This document shows, piece after piece, positions 20,798 to 31,641 of a stretch of DNA of 64,000 nucleotides. The DNA lies in assembly GCF_030867095.1 (NCBI RefSeq), contig NC_081832.1, forward strand, positions 37,829,756 through 37,893,755. Reading direction: 5' to 3'. A model generated the notes under the pieces. That model was not told where the DNA came from, made no database searches, and saw only the letters and a program-made list of their open reading frames with translations. A program made the translations under genes and the position numbers. Position 1 is the stretch's first letter; every line of letters starts with the position of its first letter. This stretch comes from Alligator mississippiensis. Taxonomy: Eukaryota > Chordata > Crocodylia > Alligatoridae.

Positions 20798-22362
20798 AAT
20801 AGCAGACCAGGTTAGGGATTACTTAGAAAAGATAAATGCTTTCAAGTCAGCAGCACTATGCCTGAGGGTACTGAAAGAATTGTTAGAGGTACAGTAATTT
20901 TGGAGCCATGGCTATCCTTTCTGAGAACTCTTGGAGGTTGGATGAAGTCCTGGATGACTAGAAAAGGTCAAATGTCATACTCATCTTTAAGAAAGAAAAG
21001 AAGGAGGATCCAGGGAACTACAGACCAGTCAGCCTGACCTCAATACTTGGAAATATCATGTAGCAGGTCCTCAAGGTATCAACTGTGAAGTACTTAGAGA
21101 AGAACAAGGTGATCAGGAACAGTCAGCATGGAATCATCAAGAGCAAGTCATAACTAACCAACTTGATTTCCTTCCTGACAAAGTGGCAGGCTCTGTGGAT
21201 TAGGGGAGAGCAGTAGATGTGGTATATCTTGACTTTAGAAAAGCCATTGACATTGCCTCCCATGAAATCCTCATTAACAAACTAAGGAAATACAGATTAG
21301 ATTAAAATCCTGCAAGATGAATACATAACTGGTTGGATCATCATACTCAGTAGTCTGCAATGACTCAATGTCTAGTTGGAAGAAGGTATCAAGTGGGGTT
21401 CTTCAGGAGTCTGTCCTGGATCCAGTATTGTTCAAAATCTTCATTAGTAATTTTAATGATGGCATTGATTGTGCATTTAAATTTGTGGATGACACCAAGT
21501 TGGGTGGAATTGCAGATACTCCAGAGGCCATGGCTAGGATTCAGAATGATCTGGATAGATTGAAGAAGTGGTCCACAGTCAACCAGATGAGATGCAAGAA
21601 GGACAAGTGCAAAGTCTTGCATTTGGGATGGAATAACCACATGTACAAATACAAACTGGGGAATGACTGGCTTGTTTGCTGTACTGCAGATAAGGACCTG
21701 GGGATTACAGTGGGCCATAAACTGAGTATAAACCAACAGTATGCTCTTGTTGTAAAAAGGGCCAATATTATCTTGCGTTGTATTAACAGGAGTGTCACTT
21801 GCAAATCAAGGGAAGTTATTCTTCTGTTCTATATAGCACTAGTGAGGCCTCATGTGGAATACTGTGTCCAGTTTTGGGCCCTACACTTCAAGAAAGATGT
21901 GGACAGTTTGGGAAGAGTTCAGCGCAGAGCAACAAAAATTATTAGGGGCCTCAGAAGCAAGACTTATGAGGAAACACTGAAAGACCTAGGGCTATTTAGC
22001 CTGGAGAAGAGGGTATTTGATAAAAATCTTCAAATACCTGAAGGGTGATTATAGAGCAGATGCAAGTGAGCTTTTTCTGTGGCTGTAGGGGACGGTACTA
22101 GGAGCAACAGCCTCAAGCTGCAGCAGGGGAAATTTAAACCAGAGATTAGGAGGAATTTTCTGACAATGAAAGTTGTCAAGTATTGGAATAGGCTACCCAG
22201 AGAAACTGTGGAATCTCCATGCTTGGAAACTTTCAAAAGCAGGGTAGAAAGACATTTGGCTGGGTTGGTTTAGTCAGGGATGATCATACTTTGAGCAGGG
22301 GGCTGGACCAGATAACCTTGTGAGGTGCCTTCCAGTCCCACTTTTCTATGATCCTATGAACT
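20798..22362 (+). mobile_element. CR1 LINE, degraded RT and complete 3' end
   Basis: The copy starts within the RT fingers region ('qvrdylekinafksa'-like, about 20810). It reads the conserved 'WMTRKGQMSYSSLRKKRR'-frame remnants at 20940-21010, and from 21368 to 22048 has a 226-codon open stretch with 'KFVDDTKLGGIADTPEAM', 'CINRSVTCKSREVILLFY', 'ALVRPHVEYCVQFWALHFK' and 'LGRVQRRATKIIRGLRS'. A frameshift near 22030 leads to the closing 'YWNRLPRETVESPCLETFK' (22079-22273). The 3' terminus 'gggctggaccagataacctt' and 'ttctatgatcctatga' ends at about 22362. Several stops before 21368 make it a pseudogene, older than the copy at 3040. Confidence 0.9.
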
Positions 22363-23109
22363 CATTTTAATTTCATTCTCAAAAATTGGGCAAAGGTTGC
22401 TGAAGGGTCAGCACTTACCATGATATGTGTAGAGGTCCAACAGCAAGGGACTCTCAGTTCAGGAGTGACAAGGGAGGCTCAGGGGAAGCTTCCAGCAGGG
22501 GCTGTCTCTGCAGGTGGTATTGTATTTTGCCATTAAGTCTTACGGGGAAATATACTTGTGATATACACATTCCAGAAACGGGTTCATGTTAGGAGCTGCT
22601 CTTTACTTATTTCTAAAACACTGTAATTTTTGGATTACTTGTGGGTACAATTGCTAGCAGGTTACCTAAAGGTTGTTGCCTGCTAGAGTCTGAAAAAGCT
22701 GAAATCCTTGAGTTTGCTCAAGGTCCAGTAGAGCTGGGCTGCATCAGCAACTGGAAATGGACTAGCACCCCATGACTGACTCCAGCCAGGGTTCCTGCCA
22801 TGGCTCTAGCTCCTACTCTGGTTCTGTCTCTAGAAGCCAAGACCCAGCTAGGGCTGATCCATCCCATGCCCTAGCTGAAGGTAATTACACAATTAGGCTG
22901 AGTCATCCCTCCTCTGGGAGGGGGCCTATATAAGCTCAGACCAGAGAGCAGAGAATCCCCTGAAGGGGAACTGGCCATGCTGTGGGGAGCATGAGGATCT
23001 ACTGGGTCTCAACCACCAACACCGGCATTCAAAGAGGACAGGACAGGGCCATTGGGTGGTGAAACAGGTTTCCTGAGGTGTGGGGCTAGGCCCTGCTGCT
23101 TCCTAGATG
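22363..23109. other. Non-coding; TATA-bearing LTR-like stretch
   Basis: No gene is present. 'ggggcctatataagctcaga' at about 22921-22940 has a good TATA box, preceded by a 'gctgagtcatccctcctctgg' stretch and followed by GC-richer sequence, a layout common in LTR promoters. I could not locate TG/CA ends or duplicate flanks, so this stays a possibility only. Confidence 0.3.
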
Positions 23110-23637
23110 CAGAGCTGGTTTTAGGGGTGGGCAATGTGAGCAACCACACCATAGTTGGGGGGTATCAAGTGCCCAGCCCAGCCTGCCCTCTGCTTCTAGC
23201 CACTGCTCAGAAGGAGCCAGGCTGGGCAGGTGCAGGTGGGGTGCTGCCTGCTCTAGGCCACCCATGTTGCTCCCGCACAGCAGCAGCGGTGCCTGCCCAC
23301 CCGCTTGCCTGGCTCTTCCTCCCCACCAGACTGCCCCTCAACCCTGCCCACCTGCCTCTGCCTGCAGCAGTGCCACTGACTTGGGCAGGGCAGGGGAGAG
23401 GAGGGGCACCAAAATATCAGTTCACCCAGGGCACGAGTGACTGGTTCCTCCTGAATCTGGGGGAGCACCTGCAGAAGCCGCCGACCCTGTCATGTGGGGG
23501 CACCAACCCTACTGACAGCATCAGTTTCGGCCATCAGGGGGAGCACCGGCCCCATTGGGGGGGGGCACGTGCACCCCTGTGTACCCTCTACCAGTTGCCT
23601 ATGGCCCAGGGCACCATTTTCCCTAAGGGAAGCTCTG
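23110..23637. mobile_element. hAT miniature element with target-site duplication
   Basis: The left terminus 'cagagctggttttaggggtg' and the reverse complement of the right terminus, 'cagagcttcccttagggaaa', are imperfect inverted repeats. The flanks are 'cctagatg' (23102-23109) and 'cctagata' (23638-23645), an 8-bp duplication matching at 7 of 8 positions, as expected for hAT. The GC-rich interior keeps a 196-codon frame open (23052-23642), but it has no protein features and is not counted as a gene. Confidence 0.8.
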
Positions 23638-23645
23638 CCTAGATA

Positions 23646-25439
23646 CTCTCAATGACCTCAGGGAGGGGGCTCAGGTGATGTGCTAGGTGGGATGGGGAGC
23701 AGCTGGCTCCTGCCAGGCTTCCAGAGCACCCATAGGACCCAAAAGGACAGAGCCATGCACAAGAGCCTGCAAATTGGGGACAGGGTAGATGGAGTTCTGA
23801 GGTTAAGTCCTGGGTACCTGGCACAGCTGCTCAGATTGGGGTTGGAGCTTGTACCACTCCACAGAATCCGTGCCTAGAGGATATTGAGCTGGCTTGGCAC
23901 TACTGGGGCTAGCCCCAACTGAGCAGGGAGTCGCTCTGGGGAAACTGAGGCACATGAGGATGAGGTCTGCACAGGGAGCCTGAGGTGAGGCTGGGGCAGG
24001 ATGTAGCTTTCCCCTCTCCTGGTTGGGGTGGTGCCATGGCCTGCCTGTGCCAGGACAGGGGCTCCCAGAGAAGGCCGATCTGGAGTTCTGTCCTTGCCCC
24101 CACTGTGGCTACACATGGTAGCTCTGTGGCTGCCCCCTTACACTTTCCGTCCACCTCTGTCCATCCCTGGAGTATAGAGAGTGACAAGCCTAATGGCCCT
24201 GGGCCTGGGGGGCAGGGCCTGGGGTTGGTCTGTGGCTCCGGGTGGGGGGGGGGGTTTGCAACTGATGGATGAGAGCTGGGCTAGGTTCTGCCCTACTCTG
24301 TCCAGTCACCCTGAAGGGAGGCCAAGGCAGGTCTAACAGGTGCTTTCCCCACCTCCAGGTCTGGGTTAAGAACCATCCGGCAAGTGACAGAAGCAGTGAC
24401 ACCGGTAGGCCAAGCTGGGCAAGGCAGACGTGTGGCCTGTCCAGGGCCCCACATGAGAACACTATGTTGGTTATGCCAGGGCTGGAGGAAGCGGGGGCAG
24501 GGGGCTGCCATTAACTCTTTCACTGCTGGCAGAGGTGTAAACATCTCATTGAGTGCCCAGGGTGGGAGGAGGGAGGTGCAGGGGCATTCTGACCACTGTG
24601 GGGGAGGGGAAAGGGGATGTGAGTGAGGAGAAGGGAGGGCTTACCTCCCTGGATTGTTGCTGCTGCGACTGAGACAGCAGCATCAGCTTTACTCCAGTAA
24701 CAGCAGCCCTGTAGCCTGGCTCTCTGTGAGTTGAGCCTGGTGCCCTGTTTTGTCCCTCCCCCACTTCTCCCAATACATGTACATTGGGCACAAGACCATG
24801 CCTGCTCTGGCAAAGGCTTCTGGTGGGGGTGGGGGGGGGGGGAAGAGAGAGAGTGCCATTCGGTTCACTTCAATTGCCTCCCACCTCACAGATACCTGCT
24901 TGGTGCAGCACAGGGTTTCCCTTGCTGTGACAAGAACACCCAAGAATATTGTAAAACATTTTAAAATGTTACTGTGACAAGGCAAGAAGTCCACCCTGTC
25001 ACACAACATCCAAATAACAAAGGAGTACTTACCATGCCAGCAAGCCGACCCGGAGAAAAGCTGTGCTGAGAGCCCTGGATGGTAATTAGCATGATCAGCT
25101 GGGAGAGCTGGCCAGACAGCAAAGCAAATGCTACAGCCGGCCCCACAGCTGATCGGCATGGGGATTTAAAAGGAAGTCTACCAGGCAGTCTGCGTTGATC
25201 GAAGCGAGGGAGCTACACAAGAGGAAACCTGAAGGAACATGGGAAGACAACAGTGAGAGATCAACCAAGGGGACTCAGGAGAGAGTCCTGAAGACTGACT
25301 TACCTGCAGAGGTGGGGAGATGCGGCTGCAGCGTCTGAGGCAGCTGCGCTGTCCAAGCCAGTGAGTCTGGATCCAGTGGGTGCAGGCAACCATTAGGTAA
25401 CTGGCATTTTTACATAACCGGTACTTGGTATTCCCCACG
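23646..25439. other. About 1.8 kb without a supported gene
   Basis: The stretch contains G-runs (24244-24254, 24827-24841) and several compositional frames on both strands. A minus-strand segment ending in 'GGGAG|GTAAGC' (donor at about 24656-24651) encodes 'MLLSQSQQQQSRE', but its upstream acceptor lacks a pyrimidine tract, so I do not call it an exon. From 24973 the 'tgtgacaaggcaagaagtcc' start and a 'ggatttaaaagg' box near 25162 could be part of an LTR, without confirmed ends. Confidence 0.4.
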
Positions 25440-25854
25440 CATGCTGGATAATGGAGCTTTTACTGTAAAAATATTTTAAAATATTATAAAGCATTTATCA
25501 TATATACAATACTTATACTAGTTATACTTATTTAAAATATTTATACTACTTTTAATTCTTCAAGCTACTTATACGCTTCTGTTTCTACTCTATACTTTTC
25601 TATCTACTCTATTTCTTTTTCTTCTTTTTACATATCTACATCTATCTCTATTTCTATTCTTATTCCAGTTTCCCATTGTTTACTAACTCTTATTTGTTCT
25701 CTTCTTCTATGTCGTCTTTTCTTATTTTTCATTAGCTTCTTTTTCTATGTCTGATCTTCTCGGTCTTCTCAAGAGGAAGAAAGAAGAAGCTTGGTTTTGG
25801 CCCATAGTCCCAAAAAGCACCTTATGCACCACGCCGCCTACAGGATGCATAGTT
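25440..25854. repeat. Composite repeat unit 1, left part (split by the ERV)
   Basis: This is AT-rich microsatellite-like DNA (25440-25700), followed by 'tctgatcttctcggtcttct', 'gtcccaaaaagcacctta' and 'ctacaggatgcatagtt'. The same blocks occur in order at 38470-38960 (unit 2) and the shorter part at 40140-40260 (unit 3). The continuation of unit 1 is found on the other side of the ERV from 36446, which shows that the ERV inserted into a pre-existing copy. Confidence 0.75.
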
Positions 25855-26461
25855 TGTTGTGGGAGAAAACTCCCTGGTGTTTGTTGTCTAGTCTCTAAGC
25901 CTGCTAGACAACACGGGTGAAGGGGTAACTGTTGTTTATTTATTTGAGTAAAGACCATAAAACAGCAAAGAGGTAAAATGGCCTCGACTTAAGGGTGAGG
26001 TTGTCTTTATATACATTTTCTAACAAAGAAACTACAAGGTTATTGAATATGTAATACTTATGGTAATCATCTCCTTACATGGTGTATTATAAATCTCAGT
26101 ATTTTTTTTAGAGGAAAAAAAGTTAGTGTTATCTTATACATTCTAATCTGTTTTCCTGTGCTCCGCTGTATCATCTTTTTCCCTCTGGGCCCCCCTTATC
26201 TTATCTCACTCCTGGCTGCAGCTGGTACTCAGTACACAGACTTAATTTTTGCTTTTTTTAACAAAATGGTTAAGGCACTTGACATAAGAAAATGGCTGGC
26301 TTAGAGATCATTTTGTCTTGTGGTCAGCAACATTGCTAGGCCACAGGTCATGCCTAGTGTTTAGCTATAAAGCTAATATTATTTAATAATCTAAATTATT
26401 GTTAACAGTATACTATAGAAAACTATTTTATTTTAGGGTAAAGACAAACTTGCCCATCACA
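25855..26461 (-). repeat. ERV 3' LTR
   Basis: In proviral sense it begins 'TGTGATGGGCAAG' at 26461 and ends '...CTCCCACAACA' at 25855. A TATA-type box (TATATAAAG) lies at 26013-26005, and a poly(A) signal AATAAA is found around 25935-25945. The promoter and polyadenylation signals are therefore still visible. Near the end, a 9-bp inverted repeat (25883-25891 with 25904-25912) encloses a 12-base loop that is reversed relative to the other LTR. Confidence 0.92.
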
Positions 26462-27115
26462 ATCCCCCCTTTGTTCCAAACTTTTAAAAGTTTTGGAACA
26501 CACTTTTAAGTATTTATGCTCTTGTGGAGTTAGGCCTTGATGATTGTTGTTGGGTATTTGTATGAACTGACCATACATTTTTATTTGTCTTTGCATCATC
26601 TGTTGTCCCAAAGAACACAAACACTGAAAACAGCATAACAGGCAGATTTTAGTTATAACTATTTTAATTATATTTAGCACAAAAGGTCTAAGCTATCCCG
26701 TAAGGGAAGGGAACCAACCAGTAAACCAGTTAAGAGATGTATCTTTGGGGATTTTAACTACATTTTTGGCATTTTGGATATGTATAGCTGTATCATTGAG
26801 GTGGTTTTGAACTATGATAAAAGAGCTGTTAACCCATATATAACATTTTGGTCCGATGACTGCGCAAGCACCTCCCTGGGCAGCGAGGAGGAAATCAGGA
26901 GCTATGTGATTTTGAATTATCATTTGTCGAAATTTTTTTTGAGTGTTAGCTAAAGCTGCGACAGCTTTTGAAAGAACTTGGTGGCCTATGCTGTATTTGT
27001 GGGCCATTATTTTAATTATAGCTTGGAGGCGCAAGGTGCATCATCCAAGACAGGAAGTATCTATTTTAGGGAGTATAGCGGCTAGGGAGCACCCAATAAG
27101 TTCTTTTGCGGTAAG
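26423..27115 (-). pseudogene. env: ERV env, transmembrane subunit
   Basis: This is the membrane-fusion subunit of the envelope, distal to the inserted LTR. In order: a hydrophobic fusion-peptide-like 'ELIGCSLAAILP' near 27080, an in-frame stop (TGA), then from 27034 a helical stretch with 'LSKAVAALANTQKKF', followed by 'LLAAQGGACAVIGPKCYIW'. The latter is the conserved disulphide loop region: the family pattern is C-x6-C-C, but the second of the paired cysteines is Tyr here (codon TAT, one G-to-A step from TGT). A tryptophan-rich membrane-proximal 'NWFTGWFPSLTG' follows and, after a stop, a hydrophobic Cys-rich anchor 'IVITKICLLCCFQCLC' and cytoplasmic tail to 26423. It is non-functional because of stops, the motif change and its separation from the surface subunit. 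Confidence 0.85.
26463..26473 (-). promoter_or_regulatory. ERV polypurine tract
   Basis: On the minus strand 'caaaggggggat' directly precedes the 3' LTR start 'TGTGATGG'. This purine run is the primer for plus-strand DNA synthesis in retroviral replication, and its position confirms the LTR boundary. Confidence 0.85.
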
Positions 27116-27644
27116 TGGTTTGTCATGGCAGGGTCCTCGCGGAGGGCCGTGATCTCTTTGAGGCCCTCTCACCGCGCTACTCCGCCCCGAGGGCACCCTC
27201 CATTCTCACCCGCCACGTCTTGATGTAATATGTAATAGGGAGGCTGCCTTGTGTTTCCTCGGGCCTGTCAGCTCCTGGACCCCCCGTGGGTCTCCCCGTA
27301 CAATGGCGCTACCTAAGCGCCCCCAGCCTCGCGGATGTAAAGGACATTGTTCGGTCTATACGCCCGCTTCCCGGGCCTCCTCTCTAATGTGGCCCACTCT
27401 GGGCTCCCTCTCTCGTGCCCAGCCTCTTGCTGGGACTCTCGCCTGGCCCACTCTGGGCCTCCCCTGCCGGTGTGGTTCCGCTCCGGGACTCTCCAGCGGG
27501 CCTCCGGTCCTATGGGCCAACCGCAACGGATACCCTCCCTGACTCTGGCTCCCCGCGCTGCTACTCCCTGTCTTCTCAGGGGCAACCACACCGTCCTGCC
27601 TTGGTCTGAGGGGGATTGCCGCACTAGCCTGCGGCCGGGCTCGC

Positions 27645-28010
27645 TATGCCCATGCGCCCACACTGGGCTACTCAATAACGTACCAGGGCGTTCCCCCTCT
27701 CTGGGGGCTCGCCGCGCCCACGCTGGGCTACTCAATAAAACACAATGGCGTTTCCCCTCTCTGGGGGCTCGCCGCGCCCACGCTGGGCTACTCAATAAAA
27801 CACAATGGCGTTTCCCCTCTCTGGGGCTCGCCGCGCCCACGCTGGGCTACTCAATAACGTACAAGGGCGTTCCCCCTCTCTGGGGGCTCGCCGCGCCCAC
27901 ACTGGGCTACTCAGTATGGCCCCACTCTCTAGGGCTGCTCAGTATGGCGCTCCCCCCTTCTCTGGGGCTCGCCGTGCCCGCACTGGGCTACTCAGTAATA
28001 CCGCCCCTTT
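27645..28010. repeat. 60-bp tandem repeat, about six units
   Basis: 'ctgggctactcaataa' recurs at about 27663, 27723, 27783, 27842, 27902 and 27982, with 'ggcgttccccctctctgggg' and 'gctcgccgcgcccacgctgg' in each unit. The units are nearly identical in the first four copies, so expansion is recent relative to the surrounding provirus. It lies inside the LTR-like insertion. Confidence 0.9.
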
Positions 28011-28036
28011 CCTGGGGCCGGGGGCTATGTTCCCCC

Positions 28037-28298
28037 CACACGCAATCCGGGGTCTCGGTCCCCATCCGCAACCTACGGGTTGCGCCCGCGACCCACTGGC
28101 CGCACTCCTCGCCGCCAGCTGCTCACGCAGTGGCGTGCGAGCTGCGCCTTCGGGGTCTATGCTCCCCCACACGCAATCCGGGATCTAGGTCCCCGTCTGC
28201 AACCTACAGGTTGCGCCCGCGACCTACTGGCCACGCTCCTCGCCGCCAGTTGCTCACGCACTGGCATGCGAGTAATTGAGGCCTCCTCCAACCCCTAC
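28037..28298. repeat. 131-bp tandem duplication
   Basis: 'cacacgcaatccgg' starts two copies, at about 28037 and 28168. They share 'gcaacctac(g/a)ggttgcgc', 'ccgcgacc(c/t)actggcc' and 'ctcctcgccgccag'. It is part of the LTR-like insertion and probably reflects its regulatory region. Confidence 0.85.
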
Positions 28299-28684
28299 AG
28301 CCTCGCCCAAGCCTCCGGGTGTACTAACACAAACACAAAGCAAAACCACAAGCCCCTAGGCTGTAACACAAATACAAGCCGCCTGGCCATAACTCCTCAT
28401 CATAGCTCAAGCCTCCAGGGCTATCATGAGCTGTACTTGCGACTTAGGCTCCTTCCCATATCTCGGCCGAGGGAGCTCCTGCCTCTCCGGCTGCTGGCAG
28501 GGAACTGCCAGCCTGGCCTCAGCCCTGGGCTTTATAAGGGCCAGGCCCTGCCCCCTACAGGCAGCTGGCTCTGCTTAGTTGCTCTGGCAACCCATAGCTG
28601 TGCTCACTTGGTTCTGCCAGGGCTCTCTCCCTGGCAGTTTCTCCTCTCTTAGGAGCAGGCACTAAGGTGCCCTGCGACATGGTT

Positions 28685-29828
28685 CTTTGAAACTATCTTT
28701 TAGCATATCTCGGTTTTTTGACAAATCCCTCTTGTTTCGCCACCTGCCCCGTGGAAGGTGCGTGGCGAAGGACATAGAGGATCTTAGCAGTGCCGGATAG
28801 CAGATATCTTTTTTTTTGGCGGGGATTTTATAGTAGGCGTAAGAGCCACAGACCCAATATTGCCCCTCTAATGCAGTGAGGCCTGAATACTTGTGGGGTA
28901 GACGGCCACCATTTTCTAATCCTAGCACTCCTTATCCACCTTTTGATTTAAAGGAAGGATTTGTAGTTTTATTGAAAAAGCACTGTCCCCGGGAGGTATC
29001 ATGATATGTATAATATCACAGGGCATTTTTTAAATTGGGGATAGGTTTGTATTTAGGATTAATGCCATTGGTTAAGTCTTTCTTGCTGTAAAAGTTATTG
29101 TAAGAGCTTTAAAAGGTAGGAGTTTGTGTATGATTATTACGCCAATCTCTTTCAGTAAAATCAGTATAATAATGACGACATGTGCTAGTACCTAAGTTTA
29201 AACAGGAACTTTTAGAACAGTTTATGTGGAAGCACCACTCTCCAACTACTGGTATAACTAAGTAGTATTCTTGTTTATTCGGTTTCCAAGTTTTGTTAGG
29301 GAGATTGGGGTCACTAGATGGATTTAGCAGTGATTCTACCAGTCCCAAGGGGGTAGGAACCATAGGGATCCCTTCTCGAGCGTGGAGTGGGAGATGGCTA
29401 CATGCCCAGCAGTTATTTTGGTTTTTTGTCCTTGTAGCCTGTGATATATATTGGAGGTAAACATTGTTATTAAACCAAAGATAAGGATCGTTACTAGATA
29501 TAGACGGGCTAGGGCTGACAGATATGAAGGATTGAAGGCTTGAAGGCCAATCTTTGAGGATTGTAAACCAGAGTTCTGGGTCCGACTTTATACACATCGC
29601 TGCCGTACCAGCACTGAGTCTATATTCTATTATAATTTCTCAACGCAAGCAGCATGGGGAAATGGGATGTAGGTGGACATTGATTATAGTTGACTTTGAA
29701 ACTTCGTAGCTAGCCTTAGTGAGGGTTGTAAGCTCGTTTCGGGGACAAATATAACAGGTAGACATAACTGCTGGGTTTGATATACCTAAAAGAAAAAAGA
29801 ACACAGATAATGATAATACAAGAGTCAT
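28685..29828 (-). pseudogene. env: ERV env, signal peptide and surface subunit
   Basis: This is the receptor-binding half of the envelope. It starts at 29828 with MTLVLSLSVFFFLLGISNPA, a clear signal peptide, followed by 'STCYICPRN'. A stop at about 29638 interrupts it, and the same frame resumes to 29109 with 'NCWACSHLPLH', the CWxC motif that in gamma-type envelopes links surface and transmembrane subunits, and several N-glycosylation sequons. After further stops the frame continues (28928 downward) with 'YWVCGSYAYYKIP', 'CYPALLRSSM' and the furin-type cleavage site 'RNKR' at the subunit boundary. The LTR-like insertion lies just after this point. Three or more stops share one frame with no frameshift. 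Not functional. Confidence 0.85.
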
Positions 29829-30173
29829 AATGACAGTCTGTTAAGTTTTTCGGGTAAGCTTGAACTTTATGCCCGAAAGTGGGCTGCTAGTCCATAAATT
29901 ATCTGGTATTTCGTCTGCTTCTGGTCTACCCTTGTCACGGTCAGGTAGACAAGCAGTGCTCCTGCGAAGTCCGTCGTCGTCTTTTTTTGGCCTCCCTTTT
30001 TCCTGGTCAGGGAGGCTTGCGTTGGAGCCGGTCCTAGGCTCTGGTAAATCTTCTTTTTTCTTAGTGTGAGTGTAATGAATCCAGTTGTCCCTTTCTGTTA
30101 CCTTGACCGCGGTGTGAGAAGTGAGGAGGACTTGATACGACCCTTTCCACCTTGGTTCAAGGGGAGACCGTTT

Positions 30174-31104
30174 TTAAGTCTTTATATACACCCAGTCTCC
30201 AGGTTGGATGCGATGTGTCGGAACATCGGCAGGTAAGGGTTGGCTCAAAACAGCGTACCTATGGAGAGATTTTAACTGAGACTGTAGAGATAAAACGTAA
30301 GAAGTGAGTTTTTCATTGCCTAGAAGAGAGGAAGTGTGAGCCAGTAATAAAGGGAAATGTTGGGGAACAGGGTGTCCAAACAGCAGCTTGTATGGGCTGA
30401 GTTTGAATTTTCTCTTGGGAGTAGTTCTGATAGACATAAGAGCTAGTGGGAGAGCCTTAGTCCATTTTAACCCACTCTCAGCACATAGCTTTTCAATTCT
30501 CTGTTTCAGGGTTTGATTTATTTTTTTTTTGTCCTGAGCTTTCTGGGTGCCAAGGGGTATGGAATTTTCATTCTATACCTAAGCAGCTGGTCAGAGTTTT
30601 GTTTATGTCAGCAGTAAAATGTGATCCTTGGTCGCTTTTAATGATGTGTGGTGGACCAAACCTGGGTATAATTTTATTAAGGAGCACTTTTATTACTTGC
30701 TGTGCTGTAGCTCTTTTGGTGGGAAAGGCTTCTATCCACCCCGTGAGTTGATCTATAATTACTAGGAGATTTTTGTACCCATTGTCTTTAGGCATATCAG
30801 CAAAATCAATTTGTAGTCTTTTAAAAGGAGTATAGGCCCAGGAGCGGGCTCCAGGGGGCCCTAATTTTTTTTTTTTTATGTTAAACTTTTTATATATACT
30901 GCAGTGTTCTAAAAGTCTTTTTGCTTCCTGGTAGACTCCGGGTGTATAGAACAACCTGTTAGTGACTGCAGCAAGTTTTTTATAACCTAAATGTTTGTTT
31001 AGGTGAAGTTGCTGTAGATAGGGTCTAAGGGCTATTTTAGGTAGCACTACCCTTTTATCTGGTAATCGCCATATTCCATCTTTTTCACAGGTGGCTCCAG
31101 CCAC
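30174..31104 (-). pseudogene. pol: ERV integrase (pol, carboxy end)
   Basis: Integrase inserts viral DNA into the host genome. The zinc-binding domain shows 'LHLNKHLGY' (H-x3-H) and 'EHCSIYKKFN', where the expected C-x2-C has become C-x2-Y (TAT). The catalytic core has 'QIDFADMP' (Asp) and 'IKSDQGSHF' (Asp). A TGA interrupts the frame at about 30566, and the catalytic Glu follows in 'PWHPESSG'. A frameshift in the A-rich run at about 30520-30530 leads to the last frame (30437-30174) with 'PYKLLFGHPVPQ' and 'RIQPGDWVYIKT', the carboxy-terminal domain. D-D-E are all recognisable, but the gene is broken by two stops and a frameshift. Confidence 0.88.
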
Positions 31105-31107
31105 TTT

Positions 31108-31641
31108 CTATCTTTGTTGTTTTAAGGGCGGAGCAGACTCATATATCTCTGGCTCTAGTAATATTTCCAAATATGCCTTTGATTGAGGAATTTGAGTTTG
31201 GAAGGCCAAAGCAGAGAGCGGCTGTAGGGCTGCTGTCTGGGCTGCTGTATCAGCCAGGGCATTGTCTTTAGAGACTTGATCTCCCTTTTTGGTGTGTGCT
31301 GGACAATGTATTATAGCTATGGCCTTTGGTAACATTATAGCCTGTAGGAGGTCATGGACTTGTTTGGCATTTGATATTTTAGTCCCAGAGGCTGTTAAAA
31401 ATCCTCTTTGTTTCTACAATTGTCCAGTGGCATGACAGATTTCAAAGGCATACTTAGAATCAGTCCAAATATTTACAGTGTACCCCGATGCTAATTGACA
31501 AGCTCGTGTAAGGGCAGTAAGTTCAGCTGCCTGCGCACTCAACTGCCCAGGCAGTGGCTCGGCTTTAAATACTTTAAATGGAGTTACCACTGTATAACCT
31601 GTTTTTTTAACTCCATTAACTATTTTTGAAGAGCCATCCAC
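31108..31641 (-). pseudogene. pol: ERV RNase H domain and linker (pol)
   Basis: RNase H removes viral RNA from RNA/DNA hybrids. The start 'DGSSKIVNGVKKTGYTVV' holds the first catalytic Asp. 'AQAAELTALTRACQLA' has the catalytic Glu, and 'IWTDSKYAFEICHATGQL' has the second Asp. A TAG at about 31413 interrupts the frame, which continues to 31108 with 'ISNAKQVHDLLQAIMLPK'-type sequence, 'HCPAHTKKGDQVSKDNALAD' (His and final Asp) and a linker into integrase. A one-base length change in an A7 run at 31645-31651 separates this part from the protease-RT frame. Confidence 0.87.

Larger units (their letters stand above)
27121..28679 (-). mobile_element. Solo LTR-like element inserted in the ERV env
   Basis: The 1,559-bp block has termini TGTC...GACA, and both ends extend into 'gcaggg/ccctgc'. 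It is flanked by a perfect 5-bp duplication 'tggtt' (27116-27120 and 28680-28684). On the minus strand a TATAAA box lies in 'cccttataaagcccag' (about 28540-28525). These are LTR features, and no internal genes are present, so a solo LTR of another LTR retrotransposon is the best reading. It is CpG-rich and contains a 60-bp tandem array (27645-28010) and a 131-bp tandem duplication (about 28037-28298). The long frames it carries (for example 27313-27840 minus and 27347-28279 plus) are translations of the repeats, not genes. Confidence 0.75.

Noticed and set aside
24651..24728. Possible minus-strand exon ending in a GTAAGC donor
   Set aside because: The donor is fair, but the acceptor side has no pyrimidine tract, and the short Gln-rich product does not match the rootletin region expected upstream.
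27313..28279. Long frames of 175 and 310 codons with repeated peptide units
   Set aside because: They are translations of the 60-bp and 131-bp tandem arrays in the LTR-like insertion, present on both strands.
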